Assembly: GCA_026392035.1 (NCBI GenBank)
Contig: JAPLCX010000065.1
Span: 1 to 54,960 of the forward strand
Source of the DNA: Candidatus Auribacterota bacterium
GTDB taxonomy: Bacteria; Auribacterota; Tritonobacteria; UBA1439
Reading direction: 5' to 3'
DNA length: 54,960 nucleotides
Positions 1 to 8,565 of this stretch are shown in pieces. Within the stretch, counting starts at the first letter, position 1. Each line of letters begins with the position of its first letter. The notes beneath the pieces were generated by a model, which ran no database searches, was not told the origin of the DNA, and was given only the letters and a program-made list of their open reading frames with translations. The translations under genes and the position numbers were made by a program.

Positions 1-2
1 GA

Positions 3-125
3 GTCCGTTACGAGGCCACGACCAACCAGTGGTTTGATGACCTTGAGAATACATGGACGACGGTTCGCAAAACAACACGTTCATGGTCAGTTCAAAAAAT
101 CAAGCGATTGTGTAACTTTACTTAA
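3..125 (+). CDS. Possible C-terminal fragment of a gene entering from the left edge
   Basis: One frame is open from the window edge to a TAA at 123-125 and reads about 40 residues rich in Trp, Thr and Arg (for example QWFDDLENTWTTV). The composition is protein-like, but I recognise no family and there is no upstream context. It could be the tail of a transposase or of another accessory protein, or a chance open frame. Low confidence. Confidence 0.3.
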   Translation, partial: VRYEATTNQWFDDLENTWTTVRKTTRSWSVQKIKRLCNFT

Positions 126-146
126 TGCGTTTGTATTAGTGAGGTC

Positions 147-374
147 ATGGGGGATTTAAATTTTGCCCTTCCCATAAGCGTGGAAACGGGCATATACAGT
201 ATGGAGGGAGTGATGGTACGCCCCGGCGCCGACGTATTTGACCCGGCCGGCTGGATTTCCCCGGGGGTTGTTACTGCGCTGGTAGATATTTATCAAATCA
301 TTCAGCCCACCCCCGATCCGATCGCCGATACTCTGGACTATGAGGGATTAGCGAGCACGCAATGTTCTGAGTAA
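147..374 (+). CDS. Small hypothetical protein or gene fragment
   Basis: A 75-residue open frame starts 21 bases after the preceding stop with GAGGTC just upstream of the ATG. The sequence is acidic and hydrophobic (ADVFDPAGWISPGVVTALV, then PTPDPIADTLDYEG). It has no signal peptide or membrane segment and matches no family I know. It precedes the secreted beta-propeller cluster and may be the remnant of a larger secreted protein. The stretch from 375 to 595 shows no gene or clear regulatory structure. Confidence 0.25.
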   Translation: MGDLNFALPISVETGIYSMEGVMVRPGADVFDPAGWISPGVVTALVDIYQIIQPTPDPIADTLDYEGLASTQCSE

Positions 375-595
375 GCAATCACAGTAACTGCTTTCTCGCC
401 ATTTTGGACGAAATCAGTAACCGGAATCAGCCCTCGATTATTGCGGAGATGCCCGATCTCTACAGTTCATAAGGAACCGGCATCAGTGATCACAGGGTGG
501 GGATCCCGTCGGGGTCACCTCTACTATATGACTGCGGGTAAATCCGGCTATCGTGAAGAGGGCGGGTACAAGAAGTTGGCACTAGGTATAAACCG

Positions 596-2365
596 ATGGC
601 TATCGCGATTATTGTACTGACCGCCTTCATTGCAGCAGCGCACACCCCCACCCCGACCCCGCCGCCGACACCTACCCCTCCCCACTGGCTGCCATGCGCT
701 ATCGATGAGGGATGCAGTGCGCCGCCCTCACAATGTGGTTGGGGTGGAATGAGCTTCGCCATGCCCCCAGAGGAGCAGGAGTATAACCATACGGCCGGGT
801 CGGCTACAGAACAGAGATTGCCTGTGGGAGCTAAACCACGAGATGTCATGCCGGGAGATTTTAATGGTGATGGCAAGATGGATTTAGCTGTAGCTAATGC
901 AGTAAGCAAGGACGTCTCTATAATCATTGGGAATGGAGATGGAACATTTGCTAATGAGAAGAGATATAGTGTGGGGGATTACAGTTCCCAGATTGCCGCT
1001 GCCGACTATAACAACGATGGCAAGCTGGATATGGCTGTATCATGTTGGGGAGGGTACAACCCAATAGTGAGTGTGTTCTTGAATCAGGGAGATGGCGCAT
1101 TCTCAGCTCCCGTAAGTTATAGAGTCGCGAATGATCCTATGTCAGTAACGAACGGTGATTTTAATAAGGATGGGAACATAGACCTGGCCGTTACGGATAC
1201 CGGGAGCGGCTCCCCATTCGGCTCGAGTATATCGGTTCTCCTCGGCAAAGGAGACGGGACATTTAATCCGGAGGTGCAATATGGTGTGGGGGAACATCCG
1301 GACTCTATTGTAACCTTTGATTTTAACGGAGATGGCAATTTAGACCTCGCTGTAGCTAACAGGTGGGCTAACAGCGTTTCCATCCTTTTGGGCAACGGGG
1401 ATGGGACGTTTAATCAGGAGGTAAGATACTCTACAGGCATGAATCCTCTTTGTCTGATAGCATCCGATCTAAACAATGACGGCAAGGCGGATCTGGTTAC
1501 GACCAATAGCGACAGGTACACTCCGGAGGAGCCGTACGGCAGTATTTCCGTTCTCATGGGCAAGGGAGATGGGACATTCGCCGGAGAAGTGAGATACGAT
1601 ATCGGGAAATTACACGAATCGTTGGCGAGCGCAGATTGGGATCTTGATGGCAAGGTAGATTTAGTAATAGGCGATACATATTACGACAAGATTGATATAC
1701 TGTTCGGCAATGGCGATGGCACGTTTTATGGGAAGACCAGTTTTGCGTTCGGGCGAGACCCGAAGTCGATCAAAAGCGCCGATTTCAACAAGGATGGGAA
1801 ACCCGACCTCGCTGTTGCGAATTTTGACAGCAACGATGTTTCAATTTTCATCAACGACAATATACCTGGCCAGCCGACAATAACAGTCACGCCAATCACT
1901 CCCTTCCCTATACCCACGCCAACGCCGAGGCCGATTGAAGTGCGGGTGAGCAGTGAGAGTGTACGACCCGGGGAAGGATTCCGGATGTGGGTAAGAGTAA
2001 ATTGGCAAATTACATTCTCTGTCTTTGACGCATATGTGGTTGCGATAACGCCATGGGGCATTTATTCAGTGAATACTGAGAAAAAATGGCAGCCCGGGGT
2101 ACATCCGATTCTGAAGAACAAAGCACTGATAAAACCATGCCAGGGACTTCTTCTAAATATTCCTCGTGTTCCCAAAGGATTTACGGGGCAGTTCACCTTC
2201 ATCGCCGGCGTCGTCGAGTCTCCCAAACCGCCCAAGGAAGAGAATGCTGTGTACATGGATAAGAAGGTAGTGGGGGTGATTTCTGGTCCAGCCGCACAAG
2301 CCAGCAATGCGGGCGACAAAAAGTTTGTCAGGACTTTAACCCAAGGGCTGGCGCGATTGCTTTAA
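596..2365 (+). CDS. Secreted FG-GAP/VCBS seven-bladed propeller protein with shared C-terminal module
   Basis: 589 residues. A short hydrophobic N-terminus (MAIAIIVLTAFIAAA) lacks the usual positive charges and runs straight into a Thr/Pro stretch. No good ribosome binding site precedes the ATG, and the frame is open upstream only to a TGA at 554, so the 5' end may be altered. Residues about 80-425 hold seven FG-GAP/VCBS repeats, each with a calcium-loop motif (DFNGDGKMD, DYNNDGKLD, DFNKDGNID, DFNGDGNLD, DLNNDGKAD, DWDLDGKVD, DFNKDGKPD), enough for one seven-bladed beta-propeller of the integrin-alpha type. A TPTPTP linker (about 433-450) leads to a roughly 120-residue C-terminal module nearly identical to that of the next gene. 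It is probably exported or cell-surface. The ligand is unknown. The family assignment is secure; the function is not. Confidence 0.85.
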   Translation: MAIAIIVLTAFIAAAHTPTPTPPPTPTPPHWLPCAIDEGCSAPPSQCGWGGMSFAMPPEEQEYNHTAGSATEQRLPVGAKPRDVMPGDFNGDGKMDLAVANAVSKDVSIIIGNGDGTFANEKRYSVGDYSSQIAAADYNNDGKLDMAVSCWGGYNPIVSVFLNQGDGAFSAPVSYRVANDPMSVTNGDFNKDGNIDLAVTDTGSGSPFGSSISVLLGKGDGTFNPEVQYGVGEHPDSIVTFDFNGDGNLDLAVANRWANSVSILLGNGDGTFNQEVRYSTGMNPLCLIASDLNNDGKADLVTTNSDRYTPEEPYGSISVLMGKGDGTFAGEVRYDIGKLHESLASADWDLDGKVDLVIGDTYYDKIDILFGNGDGTFYGKTSFAFGRDPKSIKSADFNKDGKPDLAVANFDSNDVSIFINDNIPGQPTITVTPITPFPIPTPTPRPIEVRVSSESVRPGEGFRMWVRVNWQITFSVFDAYVVAITPWGIYSVNTEKKWQPGVHPILKNKALIKPCQGLLLNIPRVPKGFTGQFTFIAGVVESPKPPKEENAVYMDKKVVGVISGPAAQASNAGDKKFVRTLTQGLARLL

Positions 2366-2521
2366 TCGGCGGAATGGCATCCTCCAGGGTCAGATCTCCA
2401 GCCTCATGCAGCTTTGAGTTGAGGAAATGAAGGCTCGATGACTGGAACGAACTCTCCGGGTTTGCGCCTGCGGATTCTCCGATCGGGCTAAATGAGTTTT
2501 AAGAGAAAAAGGAGATGAGAC

Positions 2522-4465
2522 ATGAAAAGGCATAATCTTCTTCACCTGTTTTGGATGGGGCTTGCCGGCGCATTGGCACTTTTCGGGAGTGAGTGCGCTG
2601 CTCAGCCAATGAGCTCCCCATGGCCCATGTTCCGCCATGATGCGCAGCGCACGGGCAGGAGCGTTACCGCGGGCTCATGGACCGGGATCCTGGCATGGAG
2701 TTATGAAGTCGGCGGAGGCGTCATCTCTTCGCCGGCACTCGACACAGCCGGCAATGTGTATTTCGGCTCGCTCGACCGGAATCTGTCCGTGCTTACATCG
2801 AACGGCTTCTTCCTGTGGAGTTATGCCGCAGGAGGCGCATTATCTTCTTCGCCGGCAATTGATACGGCGGGAAGAATCTACTCCGGCGCTGATGACAACA
2901 CATGTTATGCCCTCAGTCCCTCGGGAGCGCTCGCATGGAGCTATAATACGGCAGGCAATCTTTTTTCTTCTCCCGCCATAAATGGGGCCGGCTCCGTATA
3001 CACAGGCTCACTTGACAATTCGCTCTATGTGATAGCTTCCTCGGGGCAGATTGAATGGAGTTACACAATGGCAGGGGGCATACAGTCATCTCCGGCCCTG
3101 GAGACAGATTGGACGGTATATATCGGCTCCAACGATAACAACCTTTACAGTTTTGGTTCCGATGGGGCATTTTCATGGTCGTATGCCGCTCACAATGCGT
3201 TTTATGCCTCTCCATTGGTGAACGATGGAATGCTCTATGCAGGTTCCGTGGACAACGCATTTTATGCCCTGAATACCAATGGCGCACTGAAATGGAGCTA
3301 TGAATTTGGCGATTCGATTTATGCTTCAAGCGCGATCCATCGCTATGGGGATATTTACATCGGATCCTGTGACAATAACCTCTATGTGATAAGTGCAGGC
3401 GGGACGTTACAGTGGTCTTATGATTCAGGAGGCGACCCACATTCTTCTCCGGCCGTGGATCCGTATACGGTCTATTGCGGTTCCTCCGCAGACACAATGC
3501 ACTCGATAAAACTGGGAGGTACTCTCCGCTGGAGTTATAAGGCGGGGGATACCATCAGGTCTTCACCCGTCATCGACTCATGGGGAACGGTTTATTTCGG
3601 CGGCGGCGACAACAGGCTCTATGCAATATCTCCGGATTCGTTAATACCGGCGAAGGCGGAGATTGCGCTCAACGGGACTGTCTTCTATCCCGGCGACCTG
3701 CTCGAAGCATGGTTCATGCTTTACACGGATATCAATCGACCATTTCATGTATTTGCGGCATTTCACACGCCCGATGGCAAGATATACTATATTACTTCAA
3801 AAGGGCAAATAACCAGGAGTGTAACTCCCCTGGCTTTGAATGTGCCTGGTTTACCGGCTGGATTTCGAATTAAGTTTGTTTCCATGGTTGTTCCAAACAC
3901 TGCTTCAGGACAATATAGCCTCGTGTTGAGTTTTTATAAACCGCAAGGGCCTTATAAACCACAGGATGCAATCCTCTGGATATCCAAAGACTTCAGCATC
4001 GGTGCGATTGCAACACCGACGCCGACTCCCACTCCTCCCACCACGCCAACGCCGAAACCGATTGAGGTGCGTGTGAGCAGTGAGAGCGTACGACCTGGAG
4101 AAGGATTCCGGATTGAACTGCTGGTAAACCGTCAAATCAGCATGTCGGTGTTCGATGCCTACATCGTTGCGCTCACCCCCTGGGGTGTGTATTCAGTGAA
4201 TAATAAGTTGAAATGGGAGAAGGGGGTGCGGCCGGTTTTAAGCAGCGTGGAGATAATCGAGCCATGTCGGGTGAGGCTGATCGATGTGCCCAGTATGCCG
4301 GAGTGGGCGGCAGGCCGGTACACTTTCATCGCCGGCGTCGTCGAGTCGCCCAAGCCGCCTAAGGAAGAGAACGCAATCTATATGGATAAGAAGGTTGTGC
4401 AGGTGATTTCTGGTCCCACCGCACGAGCTGGTAATGCGGGCGACAAAAAATTGTCAGGACTTTAA
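2522..4465 (+). CDS. Secreted PQQ-like eight-repeat propeller protein with two Ig-like modules
   Basis: 647 residues. AAGGAGATGAGAC gives a good ribosome binding site before the ATG. A signal peptide (MKRHNLLHLFWMGLAGALALF, cleavage near CAAQP) is followed by WPMFRHDAQRTGR, a typical opening of PQQ-like (BamB/PQQ_2) repeat proteins. Eight repeats follow, each ending in a WSY core and containing SSPA...G.(V/I)Y.GS.DN.LY, so an eight-bladed propeller is likely. Residues about 378-497 form a module that resembles the C-terminal module (F.A..TPDGKIYYI). A TPTPTPPTTPTP linker then leads to a second copy at about 520-640. It has no catalytic residues or PQQ-enzyme motifs, so it is likely a binding or structural surface protein. 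It belongs with its two neighbours. Confidence 0.85.
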   Translation: MKRHNLLHLFWMGLAGALALFGSECAAQPMSSPWPMFRHDAQRTGRSVTAGSWTGILAWSYEVGGGVISSPALDTAGNVYFGSLDRNLSVLTSNGFFLWSYAAGGALSSSPAIDTAGRIYSGADDNTCYALSPSGALAWSYNTAGNLFSSPAINGAGSVYTGSLDNSLYVIASSGQIEWSYTMAGGIQSSPALETDWTVYIGSNDNNLYSFGSDGAFSWSYAAHNAFYASPLVNDGMLYAGSVDNAFYALNTNGALKWSYEFGDSIYASSAIHRYGDIYIGSCDNNLYVISAGGTLQWSYDSGGDPHSSPAVDPYTVYCGSSADTMHSIKLGGTLRWSYKAGDTIRSSPVIDSWGTVYFGGGDNRLYAISPDSLIPAKAEIALNGTVFYPGDLLEAWFMLYTDINRPFHVFAAFHTPDGKIYYITSKGQITRSVTPLALNVPGLPAGFRIKFVSMVVPNTASGQYSLVLSFYKPQGPYKPQDAILWISKDFSIGAIATPTPTPTPPTTPTPKPIEVRVSSESVRPGEGFRIELLVNRQISMSVFDAYIVALTPWGVYSVNNKLKWEKGVRPVLSSVEIIEPCRVRLIDVPSMPEWAAGRYTFIAGVVESPKPPKEENAIYMDKKVVQVISGPTARAGNAGDKKLSGL

Positions 4466-4536
4466 CCCACGGATTGGCACGGTTATTTTAATCGGCAGCA
4501 TCCATGTTTCATTTGAACGTATGGGGAAGGGGCAGC

Positions 4537-6141
4537 ATGAAACAGAATAGCCTATCGGCAGCATTTGTCTCACTGACATTGTGCCTCCTCGGATCGGTAT
4601 TCGCCCAACCCGCCAACTCCCCCTGGCCGATGTTCCATCATGATGTCAGGCACACAGGCCAAAACCAATATTCAGGTCCGCAGACGGGTGAGATGGCATG
4701 GAGTTATGAAACGTGGCTGGGTATATCCTCCTCCCCGGCTATAGGTCCTGACGGGAAAGTCTTTGCGGGGTCTGATGACAACATATTTTATACTCTCACT
4801 TCATTGGGATCGCTCTCGTGGAGTTATGAAACTGACTGGTGTATCACTTCCTCGCCTGCAATAGGTGCAGACGGCACAATTTATGTCGGCTCTTGGGACC
4901 ATAATTTCTACGCATTATCTTCCAGCGGCTCCCTTTCGTGGAGTTATGAAATGGTGAGCTGGATATATTCTTCTTGTCCTGCGATTAACTCTGACGGCAG
5001 GCTCTATATAGGAGCAGATGATAATAGGTTATATGCTATCACTTCAACCGGCTCACTCTTATGGAGTTATCAGACAGGTTATAATATAAGGACTTCCCCT
5101 GCCCTGAGTTTAAATGGATACATATGTTTTGGTTCTGAAGATAACAATATATACTCTTTAACACACTCTGGTATCTTGTTGTGGAGTTATGTAACGGGAG
5201 GCAGCGTATATTCTTCGCCCGCGGCAGGTGTCGATGGTAGAGTTTGTGTAGGATCTTATGATCGCAGGCTATATAATTTCACGTCTTTAGGTTCAAATAC
5301 GTGGAGTTATACAATAGGATACGCGATAGCTTCCTCTCCTGCCCTGGATACTGATGGTAAAATCTATTTAGGGGGCTATGACAATAATCTATATGCCATT
5401 GCTTCGACTGGCTCCTTTATATGGAGCTACACCACAGACTACCCTATTGAGTCTTCTCCCGCCATAGATTCAGGAGGGGTGATTTATGTGGAGGGCTCTG
5501 AGAACAGGCTGTACGCTATATCTTCCATAGCGTCCCTCTTATGGAGCTATGATACTGGACTTGGTGTCTATATGGGGCCGCCCTCTTCTCCTGCTATAGG
5601 TTCTGACAGGAGACTTTACGTAGGATCAAGCTATTTCAGATTATTTTGTTTTCAGGATCCCACTGCGGCGCCGAATCCGACGGCTACGCCGACGGGGACA
5701 CCAGCGGCGACGAGCACACCCACGGAAACGCCCGTACCCACTCCTACGCCGATACCGCCGCTGGTCGTTGATCCGGGACCGCTGACGGCAGGCCAGCCAT
5801 TCGTGCTTGGCATCGCATTGATTGAGGATATCACCAGGTCGTTTGACTTCTATCTCCTTGCCGAAACCCCCGCCGGGGTCTACAGGATCTATTTCAACGG
5901 GTCGGTCAAGAAGGGGATCGTACCGATCTACAAGAACGTGCGCAGGTACAATGCGCCGTATTTCAAGACAGTGAGCTCGAAGGTCAGGATCCCCGCGTCC
6001 ATGAATGGGAAAACGATCACCTTCTACGGCGTTGTGGTTGAAGCGGGTAAGAAACCGCCGGTGAAGAAACTGTCGGATCTCAGGCCTGACAGCCCCTATG
6101 TCATCATGATGGATAAGAGGGCAAAGACGGTTGGTTCGTAG
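4537..6141 (+). CDS. Secreted PQQ-like eight-repeat propeller protein
   Basis: 534 residues from the ATG at 4537. This start is chosen because AAGGGG lies just upstream and the protein then begins with a clean signal peptide (MKQNSLSAAFVSLTLCLLGS, cleavage near VFAQP); the ATG 33 bases earlier would bury it. The mature start WPMFHHDVRHTGQ and eight WSY repeats with SSPA...DG.(I/V)YVGS.DN.LY mirror the previous protein. A TPTPTETPVPTPTPIP linker precedes a C-terminal module that is divergent but keeps the pattern SFDFYLLAETPAGVYRI ... KKGIVPIY ... FYGVVVEAG. The gene follows its neighbour by about 70 bases and is probably cotranscribed with it. Likely a surface protein of unknown ligand. Confidence 0.83.
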   Translation: MKQNSLSAAFVSLTLCLLGSVFAQPANSPWPMFHHDVRHTGQNQYSGPQTGEMAWSYETWLGISSSPAIGPDGKVFAGSDDNIFYTLTSLGSLSWSYETDWCITSSPAIGADGTIYVGSWDHNFYALSSSGSLSWSYEMVSWIYSSCPAINSDGRLYIGADDNRLYAITSTGSLLWSYQTGYNIRTSPALSLNGYICFGSEDNNIYSLTHSGILLWSYVTGGSVYSSPAAGVDGRVCVGSYDRRLYNFTSLGSNTWSYTIGYAIASSPALDTDGKIYLGGYDNNLYAIASTGSFIWSYTTDYPIESSPAIDSGGVIYVEGSENRLYAISSIASLLWSYDTGLGVYMGPPSSPAIGSDRRLYVGSSYFRLFCFQDPTAAPNPTATPTGTPAATSTPTETPVPTPTPIPPLVVDPGPLTAGQPFVLGIALIEDITRSFDFYLLAETPAGVYRIYFNGSVKKGIVPIYKNVRRYNAPYFKTVSSKVRIPASMNGKTITFYGVVVEAGKKPPVKKLSDLRPDSPYVIMMDKRAKTVGS

Positions 6142-6229
6142 ACGTTTTACATAATTAAGACGTGCGGAGTATGTTACGGCCTATATTCGGGACGTACTGT
6201 AGTCATGGGTGCGGCGCAGTGCATGCGGC

Positions 6230-6296
6230 GTGCGCTTAGCTCAACCGGCAGATCAGCGGATTAAACAGCATCAGGGTCTATAATTAGGGCAAGTAG
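6230..6296 (+). other. Decayed tRNA-like sequence
   Basis: TGCGCTTAGCTCAACCGGCA at 6231-6250 looks like the acceptor/D-arm half of a bacterial tRNA. The anticodon stem does not pair, and the T-arm region lacks the GGTTCGA consensus. It may be a tRNA relic or chance similarity. It is not a functional tRNA. Confidence 0.2.
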
Positions 6297-6355
6297 GTAG
6301 AGTAGGGAACAGGATTGATTTGATTTAGGGTCAGCTTGTCTGTATCCACCGTTTC

Positions 6356-6456
6356 TCCCGCCTTGGCGGGATGCCCGTATAGTTTCCCCGTTTCAGTTTT
6401 CCTGCTCCCCCTCATCATCCCGCTTAGCGGGACAGTTTTCTCCCGCCATGGCGGGA
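6356..6456. repeat. Cluster of three short GC palindromes
   Basis: Three 15-16 base palindromes, TCCCGCCTTGGCGGGA (6356-6371), TCCCGCTTAGCGGGA (6418-6432) and TCCCGCCATGGCGGGA (6441-6456), lie in the 468-base gap between the propeller cluster and top6B. Variants of the same palindrome occur at about 27176, 50818 and 52493. The rest of the gap holds only the promoter described next and the tRNA-like remnant. Confidence 0.7.
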
Positions 6457-6542
6457 CTTTCCGAGCACCTTCATCCAAAGGCATTCGCCATCACCTTCCA
6501 TGGGGAAATGTCTCCCTGGGGTATCAGTGTTAAAAAATCTCT

Positions 6543-6572
6543 TTGAAAATATGTACATCATTATGTTATTAT
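6543..6572 (+). promoter_or_regulatory. Sigma70-like promoter for topoisomerase VI genes
   Basis: TTGAAA (6543-6548), an 18-base spacer and TATTAT (6567-6572). Transcription would begin near 6580. The in-frame ATG at 6571 therefore falls inside the -10 box, which supports the ATG at 6610 as the true start of top6B. Confidence 0.5.
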
Positions 6573-6609
6573 GCCTTGTTTTTTCACATCAGCAAAAGAT
6601 GCCCACATC

Positions 6610-8307
6610 ATGCCCAAAAAGATAAGGCGGAAACTCGCGGACAAAAAAGCTGAAAAGCCCGGTGGAAAAGCCGCGACAAAAAGCTCCAGGCTCAAAACCC
6701 CGAGGGAGCTCGGGGAGAACGGAATGGAACTCCACCAGGAGGAGATCGCCTACCAGATGGCGCTCCGGCAGCGGGAGATTTCCGTCTCTGAGTTTTTCAG
6801 CAAGAACAGGCATCTGCTTGGATTCGACAATCCGAAGAAGGCCCTCCTCACCACGGTGAAAGAGGCCGTGGACAACAGCCTGGACGCATGCGAAGAGGCG
6901 AAGATCATTCCTGAAATCAGGGTTGCCGTGCTACCGATCAGCGAAGACCGGTTCAGGGTCGTCGTTGAAGACAACGGGCCGGGCATAGTAAAGACGCAGA
7001 TTCCAAAGATCTTCGGCAAGCTCCTCTACGGCTCAAAATTCCACACGCTCAAACAGGCCCGCGGGCAGCAGGGGATCGGTATTTCCGCCGCGGGAATGTA
7101 CGGCCAGCTCACGACGGGGCAGCCGGTCAGGATCACGTCAAAAATCGGGCCGAAGAAACCAGCGCACTATTTCGAGATCCGCGTGGACACGCAGAAGAAC
7201 ACACCCGAGATCATCAAGGACGACGAGGTGCAGTGGGAATCACCACACGGCACAAAGGTTGAGATCGAGCTCGAGGCCAGGTGCCAGAAGGGGCGCCAGT
7301 CGGTTGAGAATTACCTGGAGCAGGTTTCCCTCGCAAACCCCCATGTCCTCATCACCTACCATGGCCCCGAGGGCGAGAAGATCGTACTCGCGCGCGCGGC
7401 GAATTCCCTCCCCCGAGAGCCCAAGGAGATCAAGCCCCACCCGTACGGCGTTGAGCTCGGCGTGCTCATGCAGATGCTCAAAACCACAAAGGCAAAGCGG
7501 CTCCGCTCGTTCCTCATGCAGGATTTTTCAAGGGTGGGGACAAAAGTGGCGCGGGAGGTCTGCGCAAAGGCCGGCCTTCCTGAAACCGCGTACCCCTCCA
7601 GGATCGCGCGCGAAGAGACGGATAAGCTCTACCAGGCCATCAACGCCACGAAGATCATGAGCCCGCCGACCGACTGCCTCTCCCCGATCGGCGAGGAGCT
7701 CATCCTGGCGGCCCTGAAGAAACAGATCAAGGCGGACTTCTACACCGCCACCACGCGCTCGCCGTCGGTCTACCGCGGCAACCCATTCCACATCGAGGTG
7801 GGGCTGGCGTGGGGAGGACCACGCGCGGGCGGCGAAGACGGCGAGGATGAGCCTCTCGCCAACCTGCTCCGGTTCGCCAACCGCGTCCCGCTCCTCTACC
7901 AGCAGTCGGCGTGCGCGATCACCAAGGCGGTGATCGGGACGAACTGGCGCGGCTACGGGCTCCCGCAGGCGCGCGGCGCCCTGCCCTCCGGCTCGATGAC
8001 GCTCATGGTGCACATGGTCTCGGTGTGGGTGCCGTTCACCTCCGAGAGCAAAGAGGCGATCGCCCACTACCCGGAGATCCTCAAGGAGATCAAGCTCGGC
8101 GTGCAGGAGGTGGGCAGGAAGCTCCACTCGTATCTCAGCCGCCGCGCCCGGATCGCCGACGCGGAGAAGAAAAAGGCCTACATCGAGAAGTATCTGCCGC
8201 ACATCGGGATCGCGCTCAGGGAAATCCTCAAGCTCAACAAGGCGCAGGAGGGAAGGGTCGTCAGGATACTGACGGAGATCCTGGAAAAGTCGAGGAAGAT
8301 GGAATAA
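6610..8307 (+). CDS. top6B: DNA topoisomerase VI subunit B (ATPase)
   Basis: 565 residues from the ATG at 6610. GHKL (Bergerat) ATPase subunit of the A2B2 type IIB topoisomerase, which uses ATP to pass one duplex through a double-strand break. Visible motifs: N box KEAVDNSLDA (84-93, E85 and N89), G1 DNGPGI (121-126), G2 GQQGIGIS (152-159), and HGTKVEIELEA. The H2TH region and transducer domain (WRGYGLPQ, SMTLMVHMVSVWVPF) follow. Length is normal for the family. The Lys/Arg-rich first 30 residues look like an unstructured tail. The A subunit is 258 bases downstream. Topo VI is typical of archaea and plants and sporadic in bacteria. Confidence 0.95.
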   Translation: MPKKIRRKLADKKAEKPGGKAATKSSRLKTPRELGENGMELHQEEIAYQMALRQREISVSEFFSKNRHLLGFDNPKKALLTTVKEAVDNSLDACEEAKIIPEIRVAVLPISEDRFRVVVEDNGPGIVKTQIPKIFGKLLYGSKFHTLKQARGQQGIGISAAGMYGQLTTGQPVRITSKIGPKKPAHYFEIRVDTQKNTPEIIKDDEVQWESPHGTKVEIELEARCQKGRQSVENYLEQVSLANPHVLITYHGPEGEKIVLARAANSLPREPKEIKPHPYGVELGVLMQMLKTTKAKRLRSFLMQDFSRVGTKVAREVCAKAGLPETAYPSRIAREETDKLYQAINATKIMSPPTDCLSPIGEELILAALKKQIKADFYTATTRSPSVYRGNPFHIEVGLAWGGPRAGGEDGEDEPLANLLRFANRVPLLYQQSACAITKAVIGTNWRGYGLPQARGALPSGSMTLMVHMVSVWVPFTSESKEAIAHYPEILKEIKLGVQEVGRKLHSYLSRRARIADAEKKKAYIEKYLPHIGIALREILKLNKAQEGRVVRILTEILEKSRKME

Positions 8308-8319
8308 TAGACACAACCC

Positions 8320-8441
8320 CTCAGTTATATGAACGATCATCCACTGATTTCACGGATGAGCACGGATTTTTAAACAGATTATCAGTGTCAATCCGTGGAT
8401 AAAAACACTGAGTGGAGTGAATTATTACCCCCATAACTGAG
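8320..8441. repeat. Miniature inverted-repeat element with CTCAGTTAT ends
   Basis: A 122-base element bounded by CTCAGTTAT and ATAACTGAG. It contains CAGTGTCAATCCGTGGAT, shared in either orientation with the elements at 25521-25666 and 27010-27134. It has no coding capacity and sits in the top6B-top6A gap. Confidence 0.6.
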
Positions 8442-8473
8442 AGATTACTAATGGACCACTGAGGATATCTCAG

Positions 8474-8547
8474 TGTAGGGGCTTGATTCATCAAGCCCGT
8501 AGGGTTCGATAAATCCCTGCCCGGCCGGCAGGCGGGGAACCCCTACA
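8474..8547. repeat. TGTAGGGG...CCCCTACA inverted-repeat element (copy 1)
   Basis: Ends TGTAGGGG and CCCCTACA, with inner GGCTTGATTCATCAAGCCC forming a hairpin. Related copies lie at 9767-9843 and 22955-23038. This copy ends about 18 bases before the top6A start codon, so it would be in the mRNA leader if top6A is cotranscribed with top6B. Confidence 0.65.
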
Positions 8548-8565
8548 GAAAAGGATAAGGTTTAA

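Noticed and set aside
6230-6296. Functional tRNA gene
   Set aside because: Only the acceptor/D-arm half resembles a tRNA; the anticodon and T arms do not form.
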